DNA of 64,000 bases from Taylorella asinigenitalis ATCC 700933 (GTDB lineage Bacteria; Pseudomonadota; Gammaproteobacteria; Burkholderiales; Burkholderiaceae_B). The position numbers and the translations under genes were made by a program. Under the pieces are notes generated by a model. The model did not search any database and had not been told where the DNA came from. It saw only the letters and a list, made by a program, of their open reading frames with translations. Shown piece after piece: positions 1 through 9,194 of the stretch; position 1 is the first letter of the stretch; every line of letters starts with the position of its first letter. The stretch covers positions 1-64,000 of the forward strand of contig NZ_JHXN01000007.1 in assembly GCF_000687755.1 (NCBI RefSeq), in the 5' to 3' direction.

Positions 1-49
1 AGTAATGCATGTAGCTAACCAGTACTAATTGCCCGAGAGGCTTGATCCT
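1..49 (+). rRNA. rrl: 23S ribosomal RNA, 3' end (partial)
   Basis: The first 49 bases match the conserved 3' end of 23S rRNA: the stretch GCTAACCAGTACTAATTGCC is followed by the strand GAGGCTTGATCCT that closes helix 1. The rest of the gene lies upstream of the window. The end point is placed by analogy with other bacterial 23S genes. Bases 50-188 are the 23S-5S spacer; apart from a short ATGGCT/AGCCAT pairing near 153-176, probably a processing stem, I see nothing in it. Confidence 0.93.
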
Positions 50-188
50 ATAACTTTATCAGTGTTATGGGTCGCTTAAATTAGAATATATAGAGAGAAA
101 AACAAAAGAGCAATCTAAGACTCTCAACCCCACCTTGTAGTGCTTCTTCCAAATGGCTAAAGATAAAAAAAGCCATAACCAGTTTGTA

Positions 189-302
189 GCTTGACGACAA
201 TAGCAAGGTGGCCCCACTCCTTCCCATCCCGAACAGGACAGTGAAACACCTTAGCGCCGATGATAGTGGGTGGACACCTGTGAAAGTAGGTCATTGTCAG
301 GC
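189..302 (+). rRNA. rrf: 5S ribosomal RNA
   Basis: About 114 bases with the complete 5S architecture. The 5' strand GCTTGACGACAA pairs with TTGTCAGGC at the 3' end, and the internal core CCCATCCCGAACAGG plus the loop-E region GCGCCGATGATAGTG are both present. The sequence closely resembles betaproteobacterial (Bordetella-type) 5S. It follows 23S in the usual order and is closed by a strong terminator at 354. The ends are set by the helix I pairing and may be off by one or two bases. Confidence 0.95.
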
Positions 303-353
303 TCTTTTATTCATATACCCCTTATAAAAATAATAACAACCCTCCATATACTC

Positions 354-389
354 AAAGCCCTCTAAGGTATCTCCTCAGAGGGCTTTTTT
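354..389 (+). terminator. Rho-independent terminator of the rRNA operon
   Basis: A perfect 10-bp stem, AAAGCCCTCT (354-363) with AGAGGGCTTT (377-386), encloses a 13-base loop and runs into six T (384-389). It ends the 23S-5S transcript. Confidence 0.9.
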
Positions 390-442
390 GTTGCTTAAAA
401 AAACCGCATTACTAAAAAAATCAGAAATATATCGTAATCACT

Positions 443-471
443 TTGTTAAAGTATTGTACAGAATATATAAT
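443..471 (+). promoter_or_regulatory. Sigma-70-like promoter of the lipoprotein/autotransporter unit
   Basis: TTGTTA (443-448), a 17-base spacer and a perfect TATAAT (466-471). Transcription would start near 478, leaving a leader of about 60 bases before the ATG at 539. This is one of the clearest promoter matches in the window and lies just past the rRNA terminator. Confidence 0.6.
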
Positions 472-538
472 ACATGGTTTCATCTTGTATATAAGAGCTA
501 CAAGTGGTTACCTAGATAGAGTTTTGTAAGGGTGGTCT

Positions 539-1234
539 ATGAATGTTTTAGTTATAAGGGATATTAATTTTAAAAAGAGACTCATATTGCCAGTGGCTTT
601 ATTGAGTGCTCTGCTTTCAGGTTGTCAGAGCCAAAGTAAACACTATCAAACTTCAATCGATAGAACAAAATTACCTAATAGCCAATTAATGCAACTAGCT
701 GATCGAACCTTTTATAGAGAGCTGGATAGATTGGATAGGTACTGTCTTAAAGTGACAGATATTAATGGTCAACTTAAATCTAACTCAGAAAATCAAAAAT
801 ATAACGACCAAATCTGTATGCAAAATATAAATAACTATGTTGGTTCTATGAGGGATGATTCTAAAAAAGTAGACAGAATTTATGTTCTTCTTAATAGTAG
901 AAATAGCTTAACTGCAAATCGTATGGCTAGTAATAAAAGAGATTTGTATATCCAGTCTAATTCAACAGTAGATTCCCAATTAAATGAGCTTTATAAAGAA
1001 GATGGTAGGGTTGATGAAATGCTCTACGAATGGTCTCGCGTTAATAGAGAGCTATCAGCTATAGAGAATATCGATACATGTCATCAGATATCCTCTATTC
1101 CTCAGAATCAACCTGCACAATACTGGCACGAACAGCAAAAAAATAATGCATGGATTGTCAATTCACCAATCGTAAACACCAGTTGTGATCAATGGACTTT
1201 GAATAAGTCATCTACCAGCAACCAAACAAATTAA
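539..1234 (+). CDS. Putative lipoprotein upstream of a giant autotransporter
   Basis: 231 residues of a family I do not recognise. The N-terminus has two basic residues (KKR), a hydrophobic stretch and the lipobox LLSGC, so cleavage and lipidation at Cys29 are expected, giving a membrane-anchored periplasmic or surface lipoprotein. The mature part is polar, predicted helical, rich in Asn, Ser and Gln, and carries at least four further cysteines that could form disulfides. The ATG is preceded by AAGGGTGG at good spacing. Only 17 bases separate its stop from the ATG of the autotransporter and no terminator intervenes, so the two are probably co-transcribed. That arrangement suggests a role tied to the adhesin, for example in secretion, folding or surface anchoring; this is inference from position only. 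Confidence 0.8.
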   Translation: MNVLVIRDINFKKRLILPVALLSALLSGCQSQSKHYQTSIDRTKLPNSQLMQLADRTFYRELDRLDRYCLKVTDINGQLKSNSENQKYNDQICMQNINNYVGSMRDDSKKVDRIYVLLNSRNSLTANRMASNKRDLYIQSNSTVDSQLNELYKEDGRVDEMLYEWSRVNRELSAIENIDTCHQISSIPQNQPAQYWHEQQKNNAWIVNSPIVNTSCDQWTLNKSSTSNQTN

Positions 1235-1251
1235 TTTTTAGAGTGCCTATT

Positions 1252-4200
1252 ATGAAGAAGTCTAATACATACATTTTACGTAGTAACTCAAATAAAGTTT
1301 TTAAGAAATCTACACTTAGCCAAGCAATGGTATATGCGATAGTTGCATTATCTGCTACTTATTCAAGTCAAGCATTAGCTCAAAATCAGTTAGCTTATCA
1401 AAATTCGCAAAACGCAAATCAAGCATACCAAAATCTACAAAATATTCTTAATAGAAAGTCGGGTCAAGATTGGTCAGCTCTTAAAAATGAGCAATATAAA
1501 CTTCTTGAACAAGGTAGACAAGTAGTTAAACCTTGGGAGCATGAATGGCAATTCGGGTTGAACTATTGGTTTGGTGGATCTTTTGCAAACAAGGGTGAAA
1601 AATACAAATCTTATGCTTCAGGTTTTCACACACCCGTAATTAATTCATCACCAATCAAACTAAGCAAATTACCAGAAATTGATGTAAGTCTCGACTATGA
1701 CCCTAAGGTTAGTAATCGTCTATTAAATAGAGATGAATTAGATCTTGATAAAGATGTAATTATAGGATCATTGGTATTTTCGAAAGCAACGGGTGCATTG
1801 CCACCAACAGAATTACCAGATGTTAGACTGAATCCAAATGTAATATTCCCGTCTTTTACCATCGTAACTCCTAAAGCTGAAAATCCTGTTGTGCCGTCAC
1901 CAGCTCCGCATGTGTATTTGGCATTTTCTGACTGTAATTATTGTCCATATAATCAATTATCAGCCAAGTTTTCTAAGGGTACTCCTTATACCGACCCTGA
2001 TTATTATGTAATACATCACACTTGGCCCAATAGTTTTCAGAATGAAAATATATTTTTTAAAGCTGCATATATAGATGGAGGTAGTCCTAGTACACCCAAT
2101 AATCTAGAAAATAAAATGTTGGATGGAACAGCAACTAAATTAATTAATATTGATTCATTTAATGAAGAATCCATCACATTTAATAATGGTAAAACTTTAG
2201 GTCGTGCAGATTGGGAAAAGTCTGGTCCTCCTAATGGTTCCAATATTCCTAACGTTTATAAAAGAAGAAATAATCAATATTTCTTTGTCGGTGGAAGTCG
2301 AGGTTATGAATATGATCACGAAAAAGGGGGAAGTTTTATTGATGGACACGAATTAAGTTTGTCTGGGCCACTTGTATTCGGTATCACAAAGCAGGACTAT
2401 CACCATGCATATAATTCAGCAATAAATTATGGCTCAATCACCGATAAGTACGAAAAAGATAAAGACTATGTTATCAATATGCCTGTTGATAGCGAAGGTT
2501 ATCTTCTAAATACAATCAAATATAAAGATGATCAAGGCAATATTGTTGAAGATTCTGTTTTAGGTAAAGTTGGCGGCCCTAATGAAGGAAAATCCGTCTT
2601 AATCGGTCCAAGGCTTCCAAGTACTGTAAATAGTTGGTCTAACTATGATGAAAGCCAAAACTTCTACGAATATCGCATTCGTAAAAGTACTGATGGATAC
2701 TTAGGATATAAAATCGCCATCGCAAAAATTGAAGAACAAACTGATGTTTATGGTGAAATGCACAATTATGGATCTGTTGATCTTAGAGGCGAGAATAGTG
2801 TAGGCCTTTTCGCATATATTCCAAGTCTTTCTTTTTTTGGTAATACTTACCTAATCAATCAAGCTGGTTTAGGGCTTCTCCCATCTAATAACACAAAAGA
2901 ATATCGTGGTGAGATTCTAATTAGTGGCCATGATTCCTATGCAATGAAATGGTCAGCTCAGGAAAACTCTGGATCCACAAAATATTCAGCCTTCGAAAAT
3001 AAAGGCTCCATCGTCTTAAGACGTAATCCAGATGGCGTGGATAAAGCCGATCACTCCATCGGCATGGGTATAAATGTAGACCCTGCTATGGAGAAAAATA
3101 AATTCGTTTCTCTTAACTACAACACAGCTAAAAATTCACCTACTGGCGTAATTCGTCTTCAAGATAATATCGAAGGCTCAGTAGGCGTATTTATAGATAT
3201 AGGCACCAATTTCGCTAACCAAGGTATCGTAGAAATTGAGACGCAGCCCGACACTCACGGAGATGGTACTGAACCGCTTTACAATATCGCTTTGTATGCA
3301 AAACAGGTCAGTGCCGCTAATAAAGGTTTTCTTAACGCATCTTACAATAGGGAATTTGAAGGCCGCGAATATGAAACTTCGGTAGTCAACGATTTCTCGG
3401 GAAAAATTAAACTTCAAGGCTCATATAGTATCGGTATGATGGCTGAGGGGTCTGAAACCGGCTTTTTCACAGCTGCCGATCAAACTCGCAATGCATCTGC
3501 AATTAATAGAGGCGAGATTATTAACACCCCATTAGACGGCAAAAATATCCTTGGTATGGTCGCTAAAGATGGTGGTCAAATCTACAATAGCGGAAAAATT
3601 AACCTTAGTTTATCGAAGGCGTCGCAAGGCCCGATGGTGGGCGTGATTGTATTGCCAGAGTCTACTGGTGTGCTTCAGGGCGAGACAGTGGTCAACGGTA
3701 TGAGAACCATTGCTCTGCATAATGAAGGCACGTTTGAGATGAAGGCCCCTGATGCGGGAGTGACGGCACCTGCATTGCCAGAGAATAATTTGACGCTTAG
3801 TCCAAGCACAACAAATATCGATATTCCGACTAAGTCCCTTATCAAAGCTAGCGGATCAGAGAGTATAGCAATTTATGCTAAAGGCGAAAATACTGTCACA
3901 ACCCTCCGCGCTGGCAATGTTGAAGTGACCGACGGTGGTATGGGTGTTTATTCGGACTCGTCCACTATCCACTTGACACCAAGTTCAGAAGGCAGCCTTG
4001 TACTCACAGCTACTGGCGAAAACACGCTTCTCTTCGTAAATACGAACAGGCCTGGCACAGTGGATGAACCTACTGGCATATATGATTTAGCGAATCAAAA
4101 CCCTACAGCTACTAATTACAACACTATCGCTAAAGTTTCTGACGGGGCATATGCATTTTTCTTAAAGAGTGCGAAAGTTGTTCAAGGCAGGGTTATTGGT

Positions 4201-7200
4201 ATCGATAGGTATATGGATAAAATGCTTATCAATTCCAAAAATGATGGCTCTAAGCTTGAGTTAAACCTTGGTGTCCGTGGCAATGCCTTTGCTCTTTATA
4301 AACCTCAGGGTGGGGAAATTTATTTATCAAGTATCCCTGACCCTCTAACTGAAACTCCTAACTTTGGTCGCAATCTTTTGATTAAGACTCCATCGGGAGA
4401 AACTCGTTATACGTTCTACTCTATCTATCGAGGCTCATTCTTGTATGACCAAGATGTTAACCTAGATATGGATGGATCTGATGCTAGTAGTTTGCCACTT
4501 GATGATATTTATAAAATCAATATTGTATCTACATCTCAAGCTTTAAAAAAAGGTTTCACTATTAAAGGTACTAGGTCAGGACAAAAAGGATTAGTAGGAG
4601 TTAACTTTGTAGAAGAAATTGAAAATATTAAAGAGATTGGTACTCTCGATGATATCAAAATCATAAACCATGGCAATATACAATTAACTGGTGATTCCGA
4701 ACCAGCAAAAAGCACATTGGCTATGGCTGGTATCTTCGTAACCCTTAATAATGAAGGTACTATCGAAGTATTAGGAAAACGCAATCTCGGTATTTATTCT
4801 GCTAGTGGTAGTGCCGTAACTAATTCAGGTTCAATTATTCTAGATAAGAAATCTGGCGGAATTATCGCTCAAAGTCGTTATAAAGATCCAAGGTATGCTG
4901 GTTTAGGTGACGGTGGTATCGATATTACTCATACTGGTACCATATCGACTAAAACTAATGCGACACAACCTGAAAACTTCATAGGTATAATCGCCAAATA
5001 TAATGATATCCCTGAGAATCAAGGGGCTAAACATAAACGTGTGATTAATAAGGGCACAATCGACTTCTCTAAGGCATCAAAAAGTATTGCGGTCTATCTA
5101 GAAAATCTAAATTACACTGCTGATACAAACACTAAAATCAATGTAGGCAAAAGCTCTATAGGCGTTCAGCTTCTTGATAGTAATGCACAAGATGACGGTT
5201 CTACAATTACATTCTTCGCCGATGGTGCTGCAGCTTATCAATTCTCTAAAGATAAGGACAATAATAATTTTGTAGGTCGCTCAATAGTAACAAATCCAAA
5301 TATTGTTATAGATGCGGCTGTAGGTGATGGCATTAATATCGTCTACTCTATCGACGGTGCAGATTTAAATCAAGCAACGAAAGCCGACTTGGACATTGCC
5401 AGCATAACAAGTAATAGTCCGAAAGCAGGTTTAAATTTAATCAATTTAACTAAAAAAGCGAAATACACATTTGCAAAACCATTGAGTGCATCTCTTCAGA
5501 ATTTAAACGAGAGTGTGGTCTTGCTACTTCGTGAAGGAAGTGAAGTTAAGCTAGCAACAGATGTCCAATTAGAGGGCAATAACTCTATGGTCGCTTATGT
5601 GACTGATTCTGATAGCCGCATTATTACTGAGAATCCTGTGAATCTTACGCTCACAGGAAACAATAATATGGGCATGTTCTTTCATCATGTGAAGAAGGAT
5701 GCATTGCCAAATGATATTATCGATTTGAAGGCAAATGTGACTATCAAGGGTGGAGAAAGCGGTATCGGGCTATTCCGTCGTGAAGCGGATTATGAAGCTG
5801 ATGCTAGCTTTATAAGTCGTGGTAGTCTCGTTATGGAATCTAAAGGTACCAAAGCACTAGGTGCACGCAATGTTGGTACATTAGAGCAACATGGAGAAAT
5901 CTCATTAAAAGCTGATGAAACCATCGGTATATTGCCACTTGAAGTTGGTACTATATCGATGAATAAGAAAATTTTAATGGGCACATTCGCTAATAGAATT
6001 ACTGATAGTATAGGTGTTCAATCTTTAAATCTATATAATCTTAGTATTGCTGCTAGTAGTGGCATAGAAGGATATGGAGATGGCTTGATTGGGCTTGTCT
6101 CTTATATAGACCCTCAAGCAGACCAAGATATCGTATGGAATAATGCAGGCAAAATTTCTCTTGAAGGCGAAAATAATGCTGCTGTTCATTTAACAGGAGC
6201 CGCAGAGGGTAATGTAAATAATCACACAGGCGTATTTACAAATACTGGAGAAATCTCTATTGGAGATTTACCAGATAATGCTCAACACCCATCAGTAGCC
6301 ATTTATTCAGATCGCAAATACTATACGATCAACAATAATGGGTTGCTAAAAGCAGGGAAAAATGTTGTTGGCATAGTTGGTCATGATATTAATTCAAACA
6401 ATGCTTCTGAATTAAATATTGGAACTAAAGGGACCGGTATCATTGCCACAGGTAATCTAAACTTAGAAGGCAAACTCGTGCTTGCTGAGGGTGAAGATTC
6501 TATAAGCAAACAAACGGTTGGTGTGCTTCATCGAGGTATTGGTACAAGCGTAACTCTTAATCATAGTCCTATTACGCAAGCGGATTATTCCATCCCTTAT
6601 GTTATAAGCGGTTCTAATAATACAGTGACCGTGAATACTCCATCTAGCCAACTAAGTCACGGCTCTATATTCTTATATAGCGACAGTCCTGACTCAAGCA
6701 TAGTAGCTAAGACAAACATTACTACGACTGCACAAGCTTTTGACGGACCAAATAGCAAGGGACGTAATTTAGGCTTTTTTGTGGCTGGTGACCTTAAATC
6801 TAGTGGCAATATTGATATGAGCAATAGCTATTGGAACATTGCCATCCTATCAAGAGGAGAGCTAAACAATACGAAATCTGCCATTAATGAAGGCACAATT
6901 AAACCAGGACTTTCGTATGTGACTAGGGTTGAAGGCGAGCGTTCATTGTATAGCATAGGTATGTTTGCTCTAGGCGGTGCAACTCATACTGGGCATGTCG
7001 TAAACAATGGCTCTATTGAGATTGATGCTGCTGGAAGCATTGGTTTAGCGGCAGCTGGGGCTGGATCTACGGCTATTAACAAAGGCATGATTAAAGTAAA
7101 TCAAAGTGCTACAGGTGCTATAGGTATGTACGCAGCTGAAGGTGCAACTATTGAAAATAGCGAAACTGGCGTGATTGAACTACATGCTAAAAACTCTATC

Positions 7201-8991
7201 GGTATGTACGTTAAGGGCGGTGCATTGCTTAAAAACTATGGTCGCATAATCATAAAAGAGACGGCTGAGGAAGCGGCAGATATTGTAAACAATGGCGGAA
7301 GCATTGCATCTGATAGTAAACCTGGAGAATATGAAAATTCAAATGGCTCAGGCTCAAAGTACGATGTTAATGTTGAAATTGGAAGTCATACAGAGAGATT
7401 GAATATCGATAAATTAGCTGCGGGCCGTGTGGTAAATGTAGCTGTTATTCCAAATGCAATGGACCCTAACAAGATGGTAGAGATTACTGATCCATTGGAG
7501 GGCATTGAGACTTTGACACAAGACGAGATCATTGCCAGATTAAATGGATATAATGCTCCTGCTGCAAACTTTGGTAAACCTGAAGATCTTGCTATGTACG
7601 TAGATACTTCTGGTAAACGCTTTACTAAGCCTATAGAAAACTTAGTATTAGATCCACAGGGCGAAAAGGCAATGACTTTAGTGGTGGGTACGGAAGCATC
7701 TGTGCATACTAATAGCAAAGTAATCGAAGTGGATGCATCTATTATTGAGCCATTCAATCAACAGATTTTAAGCACTTCTCCAAAAGAGGTTTATGTTAAG
7801 ACTGATGCCTTGCATTGGGCTGCTGTAGCCAATTCTGCGGATGCTGGTTCTAAATTGGGCAAAGTGTATTTAGTTAAATTACCTTATGACCATTATGTAG
7901 ATAAAGGAAACAAACATCATAACCTGCTTAAAGGATTGGAAGATAGATATTCTGATGTTGAGCTTGATTCTAAAGAAAAACAAATCTTCAACAAGATGAA
8001 TCTATTTAGAGCATCTGAGCTTGGTTTATTTATGCAGGCGGTTGATGAGATTTCTGGGTATCAGTATGCTACACAAAATCGTCGATATACAGAGACTAAA
8101 AACTTATTCGATCGAGAATTTAATCAAATCCTTGATTGGGATACAAGTACTAAACATGCGACTAAGCTTAAAGTGTTTGGAGAATACAGTGAATTTAACA
8201 CTGATGAAGCAGGTTTATTTAGTCATAAGAGAAATGCTCGTGGCTTTATGCTTGTGCATCAAAAAGAGACTGTTAAGTTAGGCGATAAGGCTGGGCTATT
8301 CTTTGGATATGCACGCGATAATATCAAATTTAATGATATGGGCGGAAGTAAAGAAGATGCTCAATCTCTATACTTCGGCATGCATTATGCGAAAGGCTTT
8401 GGCCATAACAGAGAAAGCATATTCTCATTGCGTTTAGGCGGAGAGGCAAGCATGCGTGAGATGGAACGTAAATTTGTTGTCTCAGGTGAGAAATTCCAAA
8501 GCACAGGCGAAAGCCAAATGATTGGTGGCTTTGTGGATATGAATTATGCGTGGAATAAGCGTGTAAGTCCTAATTTGTTAGTTAGCCCATCAATTGGTCT
8601 TGATCTTGGTGTTAGAAAAATCTACAAATTCAGTGAAAGTGGTGACCTTCGTTTATATGTGAATGAGGCGACTTACTACACCTTGAAACCAAAAGTAGGT
8701 TTCGGTCTAGAACATCAAACTGAGTTAGCTGATGGTCGTGTTGTTAATCGACTAAACGTGACTGCTGGTTATGATTTTGCATACAATCGTGATCCAATGC
8801 AAGTTCGTATTTCACAAGCGAAAAACGATTGGACTGACTTGAGTAAAGATAATAAAGGGGCTTTAGATATCGAGATTCTTGGACGTACAAGTCTTGAGAA
8901 ACGCCATTGGGGTATCGGAGGATTCGCTGGAATTAAACCTACTACAAAACAATGGACTGTTGGTCTAGAAGGAAAAATTAAATTCTGGTAG
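1252..8991 (+). CDS. Giant type Va autotransporter, adhesin-like
   Basis: About 2579 residues. An extended N-terminal signal region (KKS...FKKSTLSQAMVYAIVALSA) ends at a likely cleavage site SQALA/QN. The passenger, about residues 45 to 2270, is built from degenerate repeats with the pattern N-x-G-x-I followed by G-(I/L/M)-(G/F), typical of a parallel beta-helix; copies such as NNGSIEI, NKGMIKV and NYGRIII are obvious near the end. The last 290 or so residues alternate hydrophobic and polar positions as in an autotransporter beta-barrel (PF03797-like) and end WTVGLEGKIKFW with an aromatic residue. A CNYC motif at residues 228-231 is unusual in a passenger. The reading frame also allows a GTG at 1243, but ATG 1252, giving MKKSNTY, is the more natural start. 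The size and lack of protease motifs favour an adhesin over an enzyme; the ligand is unknown. Confidence 0.9.
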   Translation: MKKSNTYILRSNSNKVFKKSTLSQAMVYAIVALSATYSSQALAQNQLAYQNSQNANQAYQNLQNILNRKSGQDWSALKNEQYKLLEQGRQVVKPWEHEWQFGLNYWFGGSFANKGEKYKSYASGFHTPVINSSPIKLSKLPEIDVSLDYDPKVSNRLLNRDELDLDKDVIIGSLVFSKATGALPPTELPDVRLNPNVIFPSFTIVTPKAENPVVPSPAPHVYLAFSDCNYCPYNQLSAKFSKGTPYTDPDYYVIHHTWPNSFQNENIFFKAAYIDGGSPSTPNNLENKMLDGTATKLINIDSFNEESITFNNGKTLGRADWEKSGPPNGSNIPNVYKRRNNQYFFVGGSRGYEYDHEKGGSFIDGHELSLSGPLVFGITKQDYHHAYNSAINYGSITDKYEKDKDYVINMPVDSEGYLLNTIKYKDDQGNIVEDSVLGKVGGPNEGKSVLIGPRLPSTVNSWSNYDESQNFYEYRIRKSTDGYLGYKIAIAKIEEQTDVYGEMHNYGSVDLRGENSVGLFAYIPSLSFFGNTYLINQAGLGLLPSNNTKEYRGEILISGHDSYAMKWSAQENSGSTKYSAFENKGSIVLRRNPDGVDKADHSIGMGINVDPAMEKNKFVSLNYNTAKNSPTGVIRLQDNIEGSVGVFIDIGTNFANQGIVEIETQPDTHGDGTEPLYNIALYAKQVSAANKGFLNASYNREFEGREYETSVVNDFSGKIKLQGSYSIGMMAEGSETGFFTAADQTRNASAINRGEIINTPLDGKNILGMVAKDGGQIYNSGKINLSLSKASQGPMVGVIVLPESTGVLQGETVVNGMRTIALHNEGTFEMKAPDAGVTAPALPENNLTLSPSTTNIDIPTKSLIKASGSESIAIYAKGENTVTTLRAGNVEVTDGGMGVYSDSSTIHLTPSSEGSLVLTATGENTLLFVNTNRPGTVDEPTGIYDLANQNPTATNYNTIAKVSDGAYAFFLKSAKVVQGRVIGIDRYMDKMLINSKNDGSKLELNLGVRGNAFALYKPQGGEIYLSSIPDPLTETPNFGRNLLIKTPSGETRYTFYSIYRGSFLYDQDVNLDMDGSDASSLPLDDIYKINIVSTSQALKKGFTIKGTRSGQKGLVGVNFVEEIENIKEIGTLDDIKIINHGNIQLTGDSEPAKSTLAMAGIFVTLNNEGTIEVLGKRNLGIYSASGSAVTNSGSIILDKKSGGIIAQSRYKDPRYAGLGDGGIDITHTGTISTKTNATQPENFIGIIAKYNDIPENQGAKHKRVINKGTIDFSKASKSIAVYLENLNYTADTNTKINVGKSSIGVQLLDSNAQDDGSTITFFADGAAAYQFSKDKDNNNFVGRSIVTNPNIVIDAAVGDGINIVYSIDGADLNQATKADLDIASITSNSPKAGLNLINLTKKAKYTFAKPLSASLQNLNESVVLLLREGSEVKLATDVQLEGNNSMVAYVTDSDSRIITENPVNLTLTGNNNMGMFFHHVKKDALPNDIIDLKANVTIKGGESGIGLFRREADYEADASFISRGSLVMESKGTKALGARNVGTLEQHGEISLKADETIGILPLEVGTISMNKKILMGTFANRITDSIGVQSLNLYNLSIAASSGIEGYGDGLIGLVSYIDPQADQDIVWNNAGKISLEGENNAAVHLTGAAEGNVNNHTGVFTNTGEISIGDLPDNAQHPSVAIYSDRKYYTINNNGLLKAGKNVVGIVGHDINSNNASELNIGTKGTGIIATGNLNLEGKLVLAEGEDSISKQTVGVLHRGIGTSVTLNHSPITQADYSIPYVISGSNNTVTVNTPSSQLSHGSIFLYSDSPDSSIVAKTNITTTAQAFDGPNSKGRNLGFFVAGDLKSSGNIDMSNSYWNIAILSRGELNNTKSAINEGTIKPGLSYVTRVEGERSLYSIGMFALGGATHTGHVVNNGSIEIDAAGSIGLAAAGAGSTAINKGMIKVNQSATGAIGMYAAEGATIENSETGVIELHAKNSIGMYVKGGALLKNYGRIIIKETAEEAADIVNNGGSIASDSKPGEYENSNGSGSKYDVNVEIGSHTERLNIDKLAAGRVVNVAVIPNAMDPNKMVEITDPLEGIETLTQDEIIARLNGYNAPAANFGKPEDLAMYVDTSGKRFTKPIENLVLDPQGEKAMTLVVGTEASVHTNSKVIEVDASIIEPFNQQILSTSPKEVYVKTDALHWAAVANSADAGSKLGKVYLVKLPYDHYVDKGNKHHNLLKGLEDRYSDVELDSKEKQIFNKMNLFRASELGLFMQAVDEISGYQYATQNRRYTETKNLFDREFNQILDWDTSTKHATKLKVFGEYSEFNTDEAGLFSHKRNARGFMLVHQKETVKLGDKAGLFFGYARDNIKFNDMGGSKEDAQSLYFGMHYAKGFGHNRESIFSLRLGGEASMREMERKFVVSGEKFQSTGESQMIGGFVDMNYAWNKRVSPNLLVSPSIGLDLGVRKIYKFSESGDLRLYVNEATYYTLKPKVGFGLEHQTELADGRVVNRLNVTAGYDFAYNRDPMQVRISQAKNDWTDLSKDNKGALDIEILGRTSLEKRHWGIGGFAGIKPTTKQWTVGLEGKIKFW
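1795..1803 (+). repeat. Exact copy of GCATTGCCA
   Basis: Uptake-signal-like 9-mer inside the autotransporter gene, sense strand, read as Ala-Leu-Pro. Confidence 0.9.
3772..3780 (+). repeat. Exact copy of GCATTGCCA
   Basis: Inside the autotransporter gene, sense strand, read as Ala-Leu-Pro. Confidence 0.9.
4278..4286 (-). repeat. Exact copy of GCATTGCCA (reverse)
   Basis: Inside the autotransporter gene but on the antisense strand; the plus-strand codons read Gly-Asn-Ala. Confidence 0.9.
5701..5709 (+). repeat. Exact copy of GCATTGCCA
   Basis: Inside the autotransporter gene, sense strand, read as Ala-Leu-Pro. Confidence 0.9.
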
Positions 8992-9008
8992 TAGGATAAG
9001 GGTCCTGA

Positions 9009-9038
9009 GGCCAGCTCAAAGAAATTCTTGAGTTGGCC
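9009..9038 (+). terminator. Hairpin downstream of the autotransporter
   Basis: GGCCAGCTCAA (9009-9019) pairs with TTGAGTTGGCC (9028-9038) through one G-U pair around an 8-base loop. The T tract after it is short (TATTTT), so it is either a weak terminator or an mRNA-stabilising stem; a better terminator follows at 9138. Confidence 0.55.
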
Positions 9039-9137
9039 TATTTTGGTGCCTTATGATTTTTTTTAGAATTCTATGGACTTCTTACTTCAAAAGGTCCAAA
9101 CGTGTTCTACATACCTACGGGGCTAATACATAGTCAT

Positions 9138-9161
9138 AAGAGGCTTTAAAGCCTCTTTTTT
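9138..9161 (+). terminator. Rho-independent terminator before bioA
   Basis: AAGAGGCTTT/AAAGCCTCTT forms a near-perfect hairpin (9138-9157) followed by a run of T. It separates the autotransporter transcript from the biotin operon. The gap between the autotransporter and bioA holds nothing else I can identify. Confidence 0.8.
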
Positions 9162-9194
9162 GTTAGAATAATTTTTTCAATTCTTATTTAGCAA

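Noticed and set aside
7386-7757. A 123-codon minus-strand ORF inside the autotransporter
   Set aside because: It is antisense to a repetitive coding region, has no ribosome site and shows composition expected from the opposite strand's codons.
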